In this document: positions 32,988 through 45,149 of the stretch, piece after piece
Position numbering within the stretch: position 1 is the stretch's first letter
Layout of the letters: the number at the start of each line of letters is the position of its first letter
From: Henricia sp. BOLD:AAB3569
Lineage: Eukaryota > Echinodermata > Asteroidea > Spinulosida > Echinasteridae
Direction: 5' to 3'
Assembly (NCBI GenBank): GCA_037783545.1
Contig: JBBELK010000060.1
Span: 4,278,001-4,342,000, forward strand
Length of the DNA: 64,000 nt
Made by a program: the position numbers and the translations under genes
The notes under the pieces: model-generated
Told to the model about the DNA's origin: nothing
What the model saw: only the letters and a program-made list of their open reading frames with translations
Database searches by the model: none

Positions 32988-33407
32988 TCTTGGCTTTTCA
33001 CTTGGCTTGACAACGGTTGCTATCCGCCATTACTGTGTCCATACTATGGCACGATAAAGCGACAAATAATTTGGCGTGCCATACGCGTGACGTCAACAAC
33101 TATTATATCCGCCATTACTGTTTCCATACTATGGCGCGCCAAATAATTAAACACTGACAATTTTGCCATCAACCCTGAAAAACAAGTCTGAACATTTTTC
33201 AAAACTTGCCAACAAAAGCACGGTATGCCAGTTTCAAACAGTCTATCAACATTTAAAAGTCGTGCCAACGTTTATTCTTGCGCAACATTTGCGAAAATAT
33301 GCGTCAACATTAAATTAGCAGTGTTTAATTATTTTTCGCTTTGGCGTGCCATAGTTGCACAGTAATGGCGGATAGCAACCGTTGTCAAGCCAAGTGAAAC
33401 CCAAGAA
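32988..33407. mobile_element. Foldback MITE, rearranged copy
   Basis: It shares the ends of the element at 38530-38995 (TTCTTGGCTTTTCACTTGGC; complement at 33385-33407) and all of its right arm. The left arm is mostly replaced by a second short copy of the terminal segment (TATCCGCCATTACTG occurs at 33026 and again at 33108). It therefore no longer folds over its whole length. Confidence 0.8.
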
Positions 33408-34144
33408 TAAAGGCCTACTTCACGACCGCATGTTGAACCGCCACCCAACAAACCAAAATCCCACAAGCGCTACTGAATTACACATTTATTTGGAAACACT
33501 TAGCTTAAACACAAATCACGTCGCTCAACCAAAGAAAACAAGCAAGCTGACCTTTGTTCCCTGTCAAAATTTACCAAGCAGCAGAAATATGTTGGCATTG
33601 AAAAAGGAGCGAATCCCTCACACCCGAATTCAAAACGCGGACATCTGAACAATATAAGGCCCCTATAGCTCACCCCCTGCATGTGTATAGTATAATGAGA
33701 TCGGATTGCGTCAGCTCATACATTTTGATTACACGCAGGATACCGTAGCTATGACTGTAGCTATTAAATTCTTTGGACATTCCTCGGAGCAATTTAGTGG
33801 CACTGGTATGACGATTATTTTTAATCATTAAAACTTGCTATATGTGAGTGAGATATAAAGATGACTGCAGCCTTTCAAACACGCCGAATGCAATATAAAG
33901 ACAATGGCAAATTTTGGCGCGTCCTCAAAACTTGACTAAGTCAAACGCCATCTTGTTGGGTCTTGCAGTTGAGGTAACTTAACTATGCCCGTTGCACATT
34001 TGCATTAACCCGAAAACTGATTGAAAATAATACTTGGTAAGACACCAAAGGAATTATTATTCCAAAAATACTATGGTTGTCAAAAGACCACTTCACCATG
34101 GAAAGGACCGTAAGTAAATTTAAAAGAACCGAGGGAAATAAGAT
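33408..34144. other. Intergenic, nothing recognised
   Basis: Single-copy-looking AT-rich sequence; no supportable feature. Confidence 0.4.
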
Positions 34145-34385
34145 AGGTATCAGGATGTCGTAGCAGTTGTTTCCTCGCCTTCCACTTCTGAAGCCCTGGT
34201 TCGAATCCCGTCTGGGTCATTATATGTGGATTGGGTTCTCAGTTCTTTAATTCTTCATTCTGAATTTCAGTGAGGTTTTCCCACAGTTTGGGTGTAGGTA
34301 TGGGGTTTTTCTCCCACCATAATTTCTTCCTATTCTCTGGCATTTCGTAGCCGTGCTGAAGAACCTCTTGGTGGCTACGAGGCAA
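34145..34385 (+). repeat. tRNA-derived SINE, family A, diverged
   Basis: A clear B box (GGTTCGAATCCCG at 34199) is preceded by a GATGTCGTAGCAGTTG A-box-like word. It is followed by GTGGATTGGGTTCTCAGTTC and GGTTTTTCTCCCACC, the order of the family A body. Confidence 0.7.
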
Positions 34386-34876
34386 ATATTTAAGTTGGCT
34401 TATCTTAGCATCCATATTCCTTTAGGAGGTTTTCCAAAACAGGGGAAGGGAAATACGGTAAAATGTCCTCAGAGGAAACAGGCACACCCGTCCAGTAAGA
34501 CGAAAAGGGGACCCTCGTTCAAATTGCTTGCTCCATTGATTCTTTCGGGTCAGTTCTGATTGTTAATACTTTCCACGGAGAATCTCCAGTAAAATTCCAC
34601 GGTCAACGGCTGCTAATTCCCGGTTTACCCGTGGGAGTGCCACACTTTGCTCTTTTTACGTTTCGGGGTGACTTATAGGTGAGTGACGTGTACTAAGAAG
34701 GTTTAGAGAACAATGTAATGGGTTGGACGTGGATATTGTTTCCTCTATCAAAACCAATTCAATCCAGGCTCATCTGGGCGTTACAAACAGGCTTTGAGAC
34801 CTGTGACATAAAGGGCAGGCACCACAAGGCAACAAGTCACTTGACGCCCGCACCTGACGTCTATTGTTGGCCCTAC

Positions 34877-35298
34877 CGTTGACTGACAGGTTTCCACGGA
34901 AGGGCTCGTTCCCTCCATCCCGCCAACTCGCAGGCCGGACTCCCTGCGATTTCTCTCGGGAGAAGAAAGGACTTTCCACGCCTGTCACACGCCCCGGACA
35001 AAAACAAAAACAAACATCATTATTCACACAATTTTACCACTCTGTGGCAAGATGGTTGCCCACTCTATGCTCACAATGGCTTGGTTCAACTGTCCCTCAC
35101 CGTGATGGACAAGCGATAAGTAAACACCAGCATACCAAGCCTCATATAGTGAATGCAGTTTCCGCAAGCACTGGTGTGTGATTTGGTCACTTGACACGTG
35201 TTTAAATCGGTTCTCACCTCGCAGTTGGACTCTACACCTGGGGATTCAGACAGCTTCAGGACATCCAACACCTTTGTGTTGGTCGAATATCCAGTTCT
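34877..35298 (-). CDS. Two candidate exons of an unrecognised gene
   Basis: On the minus strand, 35298-35218 is an 81-base open block between GTTTTGGTGGACAG and GTGAGAACC, coding 27 residues (RTGYSTNTKVLDVLKLSESP then GVESNCE). In the same phase, 34981-34877 is open between GGGGCGTGTGACAG and GTAGGG. Both acceptors follow a T-rich tract and both blocks are GC-richer than the flanks. No family was recognised, no start or end exon was found, and the second donor is uncertain. This could be chance. Confidence 0.2.
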
Positions 35299-35589
35299 CT
35301 GTCCACCAAAACACAAAAACAAACACCATTGACAGAGACCACCAAGACTAGTATGGCGTTACGCCGTGTGATCGACACTTAGGTCATATGACCGCCCTGG
35401 AGTTCTTGATGCTAGTACACGAATAACACGATGGACCTTTTGCCACATACATCTGTTATAAAGAACTTGAGGATTACGACACATAAATTGAGCTTGAAAG
35501 CCCAATGGGGTGTTTTGCAAGTTTCAACATTATTGATATACATATGTACAATGTATATTTTTGAGTCCATTAATGTATCAACTGTACGC

Positions 35590-35882
35590 CAATTGCTTGT
35601 TTCGCACGAATTGCGTCCGGTGTACTGACCTACTTCCTTTCACATGCACGTTTAGTATCCACTTGACCAGACTAATTTGTTGTTGCTATGTGGTGTGAAG
35701 TACAGAATCAATACAGTGTTCACCGTAGGACTATGAGACAATCATTAAATGACATAATTCAATGGCGTGCCCACGTAGCAACAACAGCGTAGTATGTGAC
35801 ATCCTAAACTGCACCTCCATTCGAAAGTGAAGTATTCGAGGCACCAGCCATTATGCAAATGTACACACAAAAGGCTCATTAG
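35590..35882. mobile_element. MITE of the CTTCCTTTCACATGCAC family, copy a
   Basis: It carries in order GTCCGGTGTACTGAC, CTTCCTTTCACATGCACG, GTGAAGTACAGAATC, GTGTTCACCGTAGGA and, near the right end, GCACCAGCCATTATGCAAAT and CACAAAAGGCTCATT. The same order recurs at 44195-44525 and, in part, at 40010-40185. Reverse copies are at 42420-42710 and 46060-46345. Confidence 0.75.
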
Positions 35883-36129
35883 GATGTAGGTTGCGTATAA
35901 TGTCGCAATATGCAGGACTGTATAGATCGTATCGAATAGCTGCCATCTTGCATGGCAGTTTCTTTGTTCCTCGATGACATGCATTGTTGCACATTTTGTG
36001 CTATTCGATACGGTCTATTGGTAAGCCAGGACTGTGGCATGTCTCTGAATGAAGCAACAGTCCACCATATATTCCGGGAAAGACAACGCCTCGCCTGGAT
36101 AGATTACATTACTGTACTTTCACTGTGTT

Positions 36130-36430
36130 AAAGCCCATTATATCATTTGCAGTGACCCAACATTTTACTTCATGAGTTGACCCAAAAAAAAACTGACTAA
36201 AAGTGTTGATAGCAATGGTAACACCAAACACCACATGATTTTTCCCGTGTAAAATGGAACCTTTGTGCTTTTTATATTTTAAGAAAAAAAGAATGTCAGC
36301 AGACAATTGTTTTACCATTCATTCAACACAAAGACCACGCATGGATTTTTCAGGTTTTCTGAAGTATTACTGCATCTATGTGGCTGAAATTTTTACCAGG
36401 CAGTTTTAATATCAACATTACTCTTTAGTT
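36130..36430. repeat. Dispersed repeat, reverse copy of the 41.6-kb family
   Basis: It starts AAAGCCCATTATATCATTTG and carries ACTAAAAGTGTTGATAGCAA and CACCACATGATTTTTCCCG, the complement of the words at 41750-41830. It then ends with TTCTGAAGTATTACTGCATC and ATATCAACATTACTCTTTAG. The middle word TATTACTGCATCTATGTGGC recurs near 52010. Confidence 0.65.
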
Positions 36431-36819
36431 AAGTAATACTGTTGTTCCCGTTCTGTCTTTAAATGCAATCCAAGTGATCATGGACCGGGGAGCAAAGCAC
36501 TGTTTTGCTATATAGGAGTAAGATGACTGACACGTTGCTTCAATTCTCGCAGAGTCATGTATAGAGGTCAGTGGTTTGAACTGAGGCTATGGAAACTATT
36601 GGTGGCAGCAAACAGCGGCCATTTGCACCGCATGATCTTGCTGCTTCTTTGACTTACTGACTTCGGCACTTCCTACTAATATACGGTGAACACGGAATAA
36701 AGCATTTCATTCAAACCCCACAACTTATACTCACCTCAGCATCGTGTAAGTGTGGATATTTTGGGAATTGTAGTTGATATCATATCCAAGATGTAGAATT
36801 ATCGAAATGAAAAACTGCG

Positions 36820-37064
36820 GGTACACACAAATAATGGTTCAAATCTGCACCCCCGGGGGTGCTTATCTTTGATACAATAGCAGCACCCCTATGGGAGCAA
36901 ATGTGCACCATGCGAACATGATTTGCACCTTGAAGGGAGCGAGTCTGCACTCTAGGGGTGCACACATGTTCACATGGGGCAAATTTGCTCCCACGGGGGT
37001 GCAAATCTGCTTCCATATGAAGATAAGCACCCTGCAGTTGCACCATAATTTCTTAGTGTGTACC
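36820..37064. mobile_element. 245-bp palindromic MITE with GGTACACAC ends
   Basis: GGTACACACAAATAATGG on the left pairs with CCATAATTTCTTAGTGTGTACC on the right. The interior is a chain of short hairpins built from GGGGGTGCAAATCTGC and its complement, with many GTGCAAAT and TGCACCCC words. This is similar in style to the TA-flanked palindrome at 29866-30112, with unrelated sequence. Confidence 0.75.
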
Positions 37065-38529
37065 GTACAAAAGAAATCACAATAAGGCATTAAGGCCATG
37101 CCGGTAATACTTTTACATGGATTTGCCTGTTGAACCTGGGTTTGTTTGCGAGAGTTTAGTTTAATTTTCGTGTGCTATAACTCTGCCCTACGGATCGCCT
37201 GGGTGGTTAAAGGTTTTTACAATAAAATTCTGAGAGGAAGATGGCGGCCAAATTGTGCAAATCATGGAAAATTATCAACTCCGGTGTGCCGTTATTTAAA
37301 GAAAATACTGTGGTGTACTGACATGTCATTTCCGAAAGAAAACGTTTCGTTTGGAAATGTTAACGATGTTAGTTTATACGAAAGCTGGTATACTGACATT
37401 ACGCTAATCATTTGACCCAGGTTTTAAACAAAGTGGTTCAACGGAACATGTTTGAATTTGTATACCCACCACGGTTTGTGGCAGAGGGACTCCCCCTGCC
37501 TACTGCCCCTATTACAGACCATTTGCATGGGGCATGCAGGTTTTCATATTTTAAAGGATGTGACAATAGATCCACAAAGTGCCCATCCTAACTATAATTT
37601 TCCTAAAATTCCTTGGATGCTTGAGGCACAATGGGGGAACAGTGGAAGAGGGGCACCCTCTGCCACGTAGCGCGCACCAAAAAAACATTTTGTTTAAAAT
37701 AGCCCTCCGAATCTCCATTACCATCTAAATTGCCCTCGTCTTCACCCCATGCATGCAATTTTTCACGTCTAGGCCTCTATCGGGTTTTAAACGCACAGGC
37801 GCGAACAACAGCATAATCTAGGACGAGTTCGATTCCAGATATATAGTTTCAGTGATCATGTAACAATCTTGATTGGTATTTTGTTTATGACAAAAGCGGA
37901 AAAAATAGTTTGGGTGTGTGGCGTAAAATTACAAGATTTACATGCTGCTGTGATCAGTGGCTTTATTCAGAGAGTTCAAGTGAACTGAAATATTGCTTCT
38001 CTACAAGTGCGTAAATGTAGTAAACAGCCAAGACTGTATAATCTATATTTTAAAACTTTATCAATGAACTTTTACTGTTTTTGTAAAGTTATCTTGATCA
38101 CAACAATCTGGGGTGATGACTAAATGTTTTATTGGAGACTGGGGACTATAAATAGAATGCATAGGCCTAGGTAAAGTATACAAAAAGACACCTGCATTGT
38201 ATTTCCTTTGTGTTCATTCCCCCATCGATCCATTTATAGAAAATAAAATTGAATATCCCCTAGAATAGATACCCTAATGTAATTTTCCCCGTTCCCCTTG
38301 TTAAATATTTGAGTCCCAAATTAAAGTTGCAAATTGCTAAGTAGAAAAGATGGCGTCCTCATGACTGCGAGTTATCATAGCTCTTTCTAACAAGGGAGTC
38401 CATATATAATTCCAATAATAATATTGCGCCCTCCTATATATTTGTATCCGCCATTTGGCTATTCCGCTGAACCTGTTTATAGTTCACCACGACAAGAATC
38501 GGGTATTTTACCAAAACTCTGAACACCTA
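37065..38529. other. Intergenic with a repeat fragment
   Basis: At 37560-37590 ACAATAGATCCACAAAGTGCC occurs as in the MITE at 45914-46060 (a relative is near 11470), so a diverged copy probably lies at about 37480-37690. Nothing else was recognised. Confidence 0.45.
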
Positions 38530-38995
38530 TTCTTAGGTTTTAATTGGCTTGGCAACGGTTGCTATCCGCCATTACTGTGTCCATACTATGGCACGCCAAA
38601 GCGAAAAATAAATCAACACTGATAATTTAATGTTGACGCATATTTTCGCAAATGTTGCACAAGAAAAAAAGTTGGCATGACTTTTAAATGTTGATAGACT
38701 GTTTGAAACTGGCATACCGTGCTTTTGTTGGCAAGTTTTTAAAAATGTTGAGACTTGTTTTTCAGGGTTGATGGCAAAATTTTTAAAAACTTGCCAACAA
38801 AAGCACGGTATGCCAGTTTCAAACAGTCTATCAACATTTAAAAGTCATGCCAACTTTTTTTCTTGTGCAACATTTGCGAAAATATGCGTCAACATTCAAT
38901 TATCAGTGTTGAATTATTTGTCGCTTTGGCGTGCCATAGTATGGACATAGTAATGGCAGATAGCAATCGTTGTCAAGCCAAGTGAAACCCAAGAA
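38530..38995. mobile_element. 466-bp foldback MITE with long arms
   Basis: Two arms of more than 200 bases are inverted copies with few mismatches: GGCAACGGTTGCTATCCGCC near the left end against its complement near 38950, through to GGCATACCGTGCTTTTGTTG against the complement at 38797. The centre is only about 50 bases. A transcript across it would fold into a long double-stranded RNA. A rearranged copy lies at 32988-33407. Confidence 0.9.
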
Positions 38996-40009
38996 CGTCT
39001 TGAAAACAATAGCACACTCGGCGCGGCAATTTCTCACAATGTTTGTCCCACAACAATTTAATTGCATTGTACACCAGGGTTTATCCAGATATTGTGTAAT
39101 ACCTTTAATAGAGTTTTCTTATGAAGGTCTGGCGTATTTAGAAAGTTTCTGATGAAGGTTTGGCGTATTTATAACGTTATTAAAAGTAATTTTGCAAAGA
39201 ATAAAGATAACTTCTGTTATTTTTTTTCACACGGCCTTTGGTAATCGTGTTTACAGACTTTTATTTTGGGAAGGAATGTTGTACTGTAAAAACACAAGTA
39301 AATATTCACAAGGCAGAGCACAAGAACAACCCTGGTTGTTTAACCGTTTATATTATTTTAAAGGTGGTTTATATTAGTTTCGGGGACTGTTGCTGGGTTG
39401 TTGTAGTGGCAATCGAAAGTCGCCAAGCTTCTTATCAACAGTCAGGTTCAAATGTTTTGAAAACATTTCCTCTGATGTCTCTGGACTTTTGGGGGAGGGG
39501 GGGGGGGGGGGGGGGCGAGGGGGAGGGGCGAGGGGGGAGGGGCGTGGTGGTACGTTGAATTATTTTTTTATTGTTTTTATTTAATTACTAAGATAACAGT
39601 CATAAAATATAATTGGTATATTTGTAACTAGAAAATTTACAATCGACCACAAATTAAAAATTATAAAAGGTTTTTTTATGACTGCCATTTACCATTAACC
39701 GACACCTGTTTTTCGTCTGCAAACTTGCCCTATACTCACACCTGAACAAACACCATTCAGACCTATATTACAGCCGAATAAATATTATTGTTATTGTTAA
39801 TTATATTTATAATTCCGCAAGTGCTCGTGAACCCTTTAGACATATTAAGGTACGGTGGTTCCGGTGGGACAAAAATACAACCATGCAACGTTGACGTTTT
39901 CGACTGTAGTCACGTGAAGACAACATATTACAAGTACATGTATACTAAATATAAAAATTTAACAACAAAAAAACAACAATATTTGTGAAACACTTTTTTG
40001 AATGAATGA
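38996..40009. other. Intergenic with a poly-G tract
   Basis: No exon seen. At 39490-39545 there is a G run followed by GAGGGGCGAGGGG-type sequence that could form G-quadruplex structures. Confidence 0.5.
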
Positions 40010-40185
40010 TAGACTGAATAGCGTCCGGTGTACTGACGTACATGTACTTCCTTTCACATGCACACTTAGTATGTACTTGGCCAGACTAATGTTTCGTTGC
40101 TATAATGGGGTGCATGCACGCGACAGGTGTGAAGTACAGAATCGGTACCGCGTTCACCGTAGGATAGAATGGCATAAAGCAACTA
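40010..40185. mobile_element. MITE of the CTTCCTTTCACATGCAC family, copy b (partial)
   Basis: It has GCGTCCGGTGTACTGACG, CTTCCTTTCACATGCACAC and GTTCACCGTAGGATAGAATG in family order, then loses similarity, so only the left half is present. Confidence 0.7.
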
Positions 40186-41585
40186 GAATGTTGATTGCTT
40201 TTATCTTCTTTCCAGCAAAAACAAAACAAACTTTATCGTTCGTTGGTAAATGGTTTTTGAGCTCGCTGTTGTGTTGGCCTGTTTTGGTAAGAAACTTCTG
40301 AAATTAATATTTACATTTCAGAGACTCTGAGAGCTTGTAATATTTCACGTATTCAAATTATGCTCTTCAGGCATCCTAGCTTGCTGTAATGGAAGTGTAA
40401 TTAATTTTATGGGGGAAAAGAATTAGTTTAATGCAATTCTGATAGACGTGGGGCATTTCGGACGCAAAAATACTCAAAACTGCCGTCAAAGATATTTTAA
40501 GAACATGCGTTTAAAATCAAACAACATTTTTAGGTGAAGCATTACAAGACATCAAATCTCTGAAATGTAAATCTGAATTTCTGGAATTTTCGGATGACAT
40601 TTTTGGGAAGGGTTTCAACAATGATTGGAGTCGGAGAACAATGGTCGATTGTTCTTTTTTTCCCCAAGTTCATTAATCTTTTTATTAAAGAAACTTGCCA
40701 CCCATGTTGACATTTTTCTACACCGCATAACATCTCGAACGTGTGTCCACCACATGGTATCGGGTCCCATGACCACAAGCATATCGGTTAAAGGTGTCTA
40801 AACGAGTGGTCTCGGGGAACGTACTTCCGACGAATTTGATATATCGCGGGTTTGGTAATTCTGTTGGTATGGGCATGTCGCTATGTAATGCGTAATCGAT
40901 TAAAGATAGATCAGGATGTTTATGATTTAAAAAATAACAACATGTAAGTCAGCTCACCCTCTTGCAACTAGGACCTCTTTACCGCACTCCTCTACTCGCA
41001 CGTCCAGTTGTAACTCGCTTAGCAAAGCGGAAATACCCTGAGCTCCCAGGATGAAGGCTCAGTACCTCATCCACGTTCCGAGAAAATAAAGAAACTATCC
41101 ATGCTTTCAAGAAACGAAACGGAGCCACAATACAGCGGTATGGGCTTAGTTTGGTTCACAAAGGCGGCCCCGTAAAAAAATACGTGTGCACGCGCATATA
41201 TTCGTCTTTAGTCACAGGCTTTTAAGCTATATTTTCTGTATTCACACAGCAAAATCCATCTGCTGTAATTGGAAAACATGTCCATTTTCCTTACAACGAT
41301 GTCCCATGCATTTGTCATGCAAACCATCGCCAGTGTCTGGTTTACTCCTTGTTACTTATTACAGAGAGTTGGTTGTACCATGGTTGTACTGTTGAAAACA
41401 GTACATTCTACACACATTCTATAGCACACACCCCACAGCAGACAGATTACATGCTTCGGAACAATCGACTGTCGATGTGGTGTCGCTGTAAATGGCAAAA
41501 AAAAGCTTTCATTGATATGAACGGGCCACAAGTAACAAAGGTGTAGGTGACTGAAAACACATTTCAGGCTTTACGAGGGGTTTAT
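40186..41585. other. Intergenic, one GC-richer patch
   Basis: At 40960-41080 the sequence CCTCTTGCAAC ... AATACCCTGAGCTCCCAGGATG resembles 49950-50050 (CCTCTTGCAAC ... AATTCCCTGAGATCTCAGGATG), so a dispersed family is likely. No exon was recognised. Confidence 0.45.
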
Positions 41586-41880
41586 AACTAAAGAATAATG
41601 TTGATAAACTGCCTTAATAATTGTAGAAATTTCAGTCACATTGATAGAGTAATAGGCCTACTTCAGAAAACCTGCGTGTTGAATGAATAGTAAAAAAAAA
41701 GTCGTCTGCAAATTATTTTTTAAAGCACCTTCAGTTGGCAATTTCTCCCACAAAGGTATACATTTTTACCCGGGAACAAATCATGTGGTGCTTGTTATAC
41801 CATTGCTATTATCAACACTTTTGGTCGGGTTTTTCTTGTCAACTCGTTAAAAAAAAACCAATGAACATTTTGAAGAAACT
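41586..41880. repeat. Dispersed repeat of the GTTGATAAACTGCC family
   Basis: From AAAGAATAATGTTGATAAAC to TTTCTTGTCAACTCGTT, collinear with 27164-27640 but without that copy's CpG-rich middle. It contains AAATCATGTGGTGCTTGTTA and ATTATCAACACTTTTGGTC. Confidence 0.65.
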
Positions 41881-42385
41881 TCACGTACTGCAGGTGACAT
41901 GGCCTATTTTCCGACCTTCCGAAGCGACTGCTGTTTATTGACTGTCCCGAGAGTATCCGTGCTATATTAGCCCAGACAGGTAACAGTTTTCCCATTATAG
42001 AACGCCAACAGCTGAAGTTACAAAAACTTGTAAAATGGCATCCGATATTCCGGAAATGTTTTATAGGTTGTTGTAAATCCACACCAGTCAAATTATTTCC
42101 GTGTCTGTTGAAACTTGAGATGTCTGACCCGTGTTATCTTTATGACTTGATCCACGAAAACGGGGAAATTAAAAATCACCATTGCATCAATTATAGCCTG
42201 ACCAGACGGAGTGCCAAACACTTGGTTTCTGATGTAGTGACCGTCACTTGTGAAATTTGAACAGCTCGCCCGGGACGCATATGGGCCATAAAACGGGCAA
42301 TAATGCAACGGAAAGTCATTAAATTTACCGCCCAGGGTCATTTTGGGGGTTGAATAAAAATTGAAAAATAAAGAAAGCAAGAACA

Positions 42386-42415
42386 CCCCCCCCCCCCCCC
42401 CCCCCCCCCTCCCCC
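42386..42415. repeat. Poly-C tract
   Basis: About 24 C, a T, then six more C. It gives a poly-Pro artefact frame. Confidence 0.9.
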
Positions 42416-42419
42416 CAAC

Positions 42420-42710
42420 TATCCTTTTCCGTGTAACCTTTGCACTATGGAGGTGCAGTTTAGAAAGTCAAAATATTGATGCTATATACGTGGTGCACGC
42501 TGCACTGCGTAACAATCAACAGTTTGGTCGCTTTGTGCCATTCTCTCCTACGGCGAATACGGTATTGATCCTGTACTTCACACCATGTTCACACATGCCG
42601 CGTGCACCACATAGCAACAACAATTCAGTCTGAACTGGACAGTGTGCATGTGAAAGGAAGTACGTCAGTAATAGACACTATTCACGCGAAACACAGAAAG
42701 GGCTAATTAC
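42420..42710. mobile_element. MITE of the CTTCCTTTCACATGCAC family, copy c (reverse)
   Basis: The reverse-orientation copy runs from TATCCTTTTCCGTGTAACC through GTGGTGCACGCTGCAC, TTCTCTCCTACGGCGAATAC and GTGTGCATGTGAAAGGAAG to ACACAGAAAGGGCTAATT. The outer words CCTTTTCCGTGTAA and TTCACGCGAAACACAGAAAGG form imperfect inverted ends. Confidence 0.75.
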
Positions 42711-44194
42711 ACGTCATGTGGCGAATTTAGATCACCTTATCAAAGGTCGATTTATTTACGGAGCTATTGTAATATGTTTAGCTTACAAAATATGTCAAGT
42801 ATTTTGTTTACGGTCTTGCCTTTTGTTTTATACAGCATTTGGAACTGTAATTGGAACACTCCCAGAATTGTCAACTCGCATCACGCCATTCCCACCATGC
42901 ACTTCCCTGGAATGTTAAGGAGAAAAAGACCCAAGAAACTGAGTTTTAAGCGCGTTATTGTTACACAAAAACAAGAAAACCGGGCAAGAAAATGACGCAC
43001 TAAAAGGCCGTTACGCACTTCAAAAAAATGTAATTTACAGCGAAAGCGCAAATCTGTTCGAAAACGGGGCGAAAACAGTCCTTCGCGTAGCCAGATTCAT
43101 TAGAATACAGGACTGCAATAAAAATTAAAAAAACCGGCGTAACCTGGCGTATTCATTTCTGTGTTTTAATGAGCTGGATCCGCCACTGCTTCGTGGCTGT
43201 ATGTTAATTTGTCTTATACATATTTTCACTGCATCAAGCATAATCAAACAACCCGTGAATTGTTGGCACGGCATTTTCAACACGGCTCCAGTATTCCATA
43301 TAGGCCTATACTTAAATAATGTCGTTCTCACCGGTACTCGCCTAGCTGCGTGGGAATTAGGTTACAGAAAAGTTTCTTTGGCGACTTTTTGGCGGGGGCA
43401 GAATTGACACTGCCTGCAAAGAACAATAATATTTTACAAATGGCATATTTGGTTTAGTGTAAATAAGCACGGCCGAGTGGTTTTCACACAATGTCTTTGT
43501 TTTTAGAAGTCGTGTTTGGCAATATAACCGAGTAAAAAAAAATTCCAGTCAATATTTTAGCAGCATTGAAAGTGAAACTTCATTAATACCGACAGCCGTG
43601 TCTGTGGGAATATATCATTTTCGCGTTTTATAAACCAATTTTCAAGACATATCTGGAGCACTTTCCCACGTTTCGTTCTGATCACAGCAAAGTGAGGGGC
43701 GGGACATAACAAAATAAATTTTCAAACGAGCTAGCTTGCTTGCCAACAAGGGATGAATGCAGCATGAAGAACTTTAACACTATACAGCGATCTAACATTG
43801 AAGCAATTAAAGCGTTAATGACCCAATTTATAATTTGCAAATTAAACTGGAATAAGGTTGGTTGAGCTTTTTTTTAAAAATAATACAATGGCAAACACAA
43901 ATTTGTATTCACGATAATTGTTATAATGTTTGTAACATGGCCTTTGTTATAGCAATTACTAAATTTAACTAAAATGTATAACTTTACAGCGGTCGTGAAC
44001 GCAATAGACTATGTGACGTTAGTTAAAAGGGTAACTGGGTCAAAACATTCGCTGGTAATCTGAAACGTCCATCGCTAAAGCGCATAGGGAAACAGTTAAT
44101 TGATTTTAGTGTAGACCCATAACTGCAGACACAACGGATGACGTTTTCACTTTAGTATGCTCTTTTGGGGGAAATACAATCCACCATAAATTAG
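42711..44194. other. Intergenic, small repeat at the right end
   Basis: No exon recognised. At 44020-44170 it contains the dispersed repeat shared with 19640-19890. The remainder is AT-rich. Confidence 0.45.
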
Positions 44195-44525
44195 CATTTT
44201 ATGTGTTTCACATGAATAGATTCCGGTGTACAGACATATTTCCTTTCACATGCACACTTAGTATCCACTTGAGCAGACAACTCTTTTGTTGCAATGTGGT
44301 GCACGTGGCAGGTGTGAAGCACTCAGTACCGTGTTCACTGTAGGAGAACATGACATAATGCAACCATTATGTGCAGACTGTTTTAAAAGTAATAACATGC
44401 AACACGTACATGTAGCAACAATGGCGTAGTATGCCGAAAGTGTACCTCCACTATAGGCTCCATTTTGAAAGTGAAGAATCCGGGGCACCAGCCATTATGC
44501 AAATATTACACGCAAAAGGCTAATT
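44195..44525. mobile_element. MITE of the CTTCCTTTCACATGCAC family, copy d
   Basis: The longest forward copy: GATTCCGGTGTACAGAC, TTTCCTTTCACATGCACAC, GTGGTGCACGTGGCAGG, GTGTTCACTGTAGGAGAA, GCACCAGCCATTATGCAAAT and CGCAAAAGGCTAATTGG. It has no coding capacity. Confidence 0.8.
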
Positions 44526-44694
44526 GGCACTGAGCCAAAGTTCCTACTAATACTTACACCGTACTGATCATGTGATTTGAACTGCATGTACCGCGCACTA
44601 CGATTACAAATGAGGCAGACGCTGACGCTGTCTATTGCAGGCAAATGTTGCGGCTGAAGCGAAACGAGCTGCGAGTTTCGGAGAAAGTTATAGC

Positions 44695-45043
44695 CCTATA
44701 GTATACATGATTGGTAAACTGTTACAAATAGTTTTATCCCCCTGTGTGATTGAAGATATGCATGATTAAAACCAACCTGAGCGAAGTGGCATTTGGGCGA
44801 TGTAGTGTTTGGACGAAGTAATTTGGGGCGAAATGGCACTCGGGCGAAGTGGTTTGGAGCAAAATGGCACTTGGGCGAAATGGTTTTGGGGCGAATTGAA
44901 TTTTCGTCTCATGAGACGAAAACTAATGGTTTTACTCATTTCTCAAAGACTATATCACTTTAGACAAAACCATTTCAGAGTTAGGCGTGAATCTGTGAAC
45001 ATTTCTGATTTTCGAGATTACCAACGATGTATACTGCCTTTAC
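44695..45043. mobile_element. MITE with internal CACTTCGCCC repeats, copy 3 (reverse)
   Basis: Reverse orientation relative to copies 1 and 2: GTATACATGATTGGTAAACTG, then GCGAAGTGGCATTTGGGCG-type units at 44790-44900, then CTCAAAGACTATATCAC and AACATTTCTGATTTTCGAG. Its TTAA borders have decayed, so it is probably the oldest of the three. Confidence 0.8.
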
Positions 45044-45149
45044 ATTTGGTCTCACACATTCCGATGCGTGTACCTTTTGTCGGCGAATATCGTTTTGCGG
45101 AATTCTTTCGGCTTCCAAATGAGTGCATCGGTCTAAAAAGCCGTGCATC

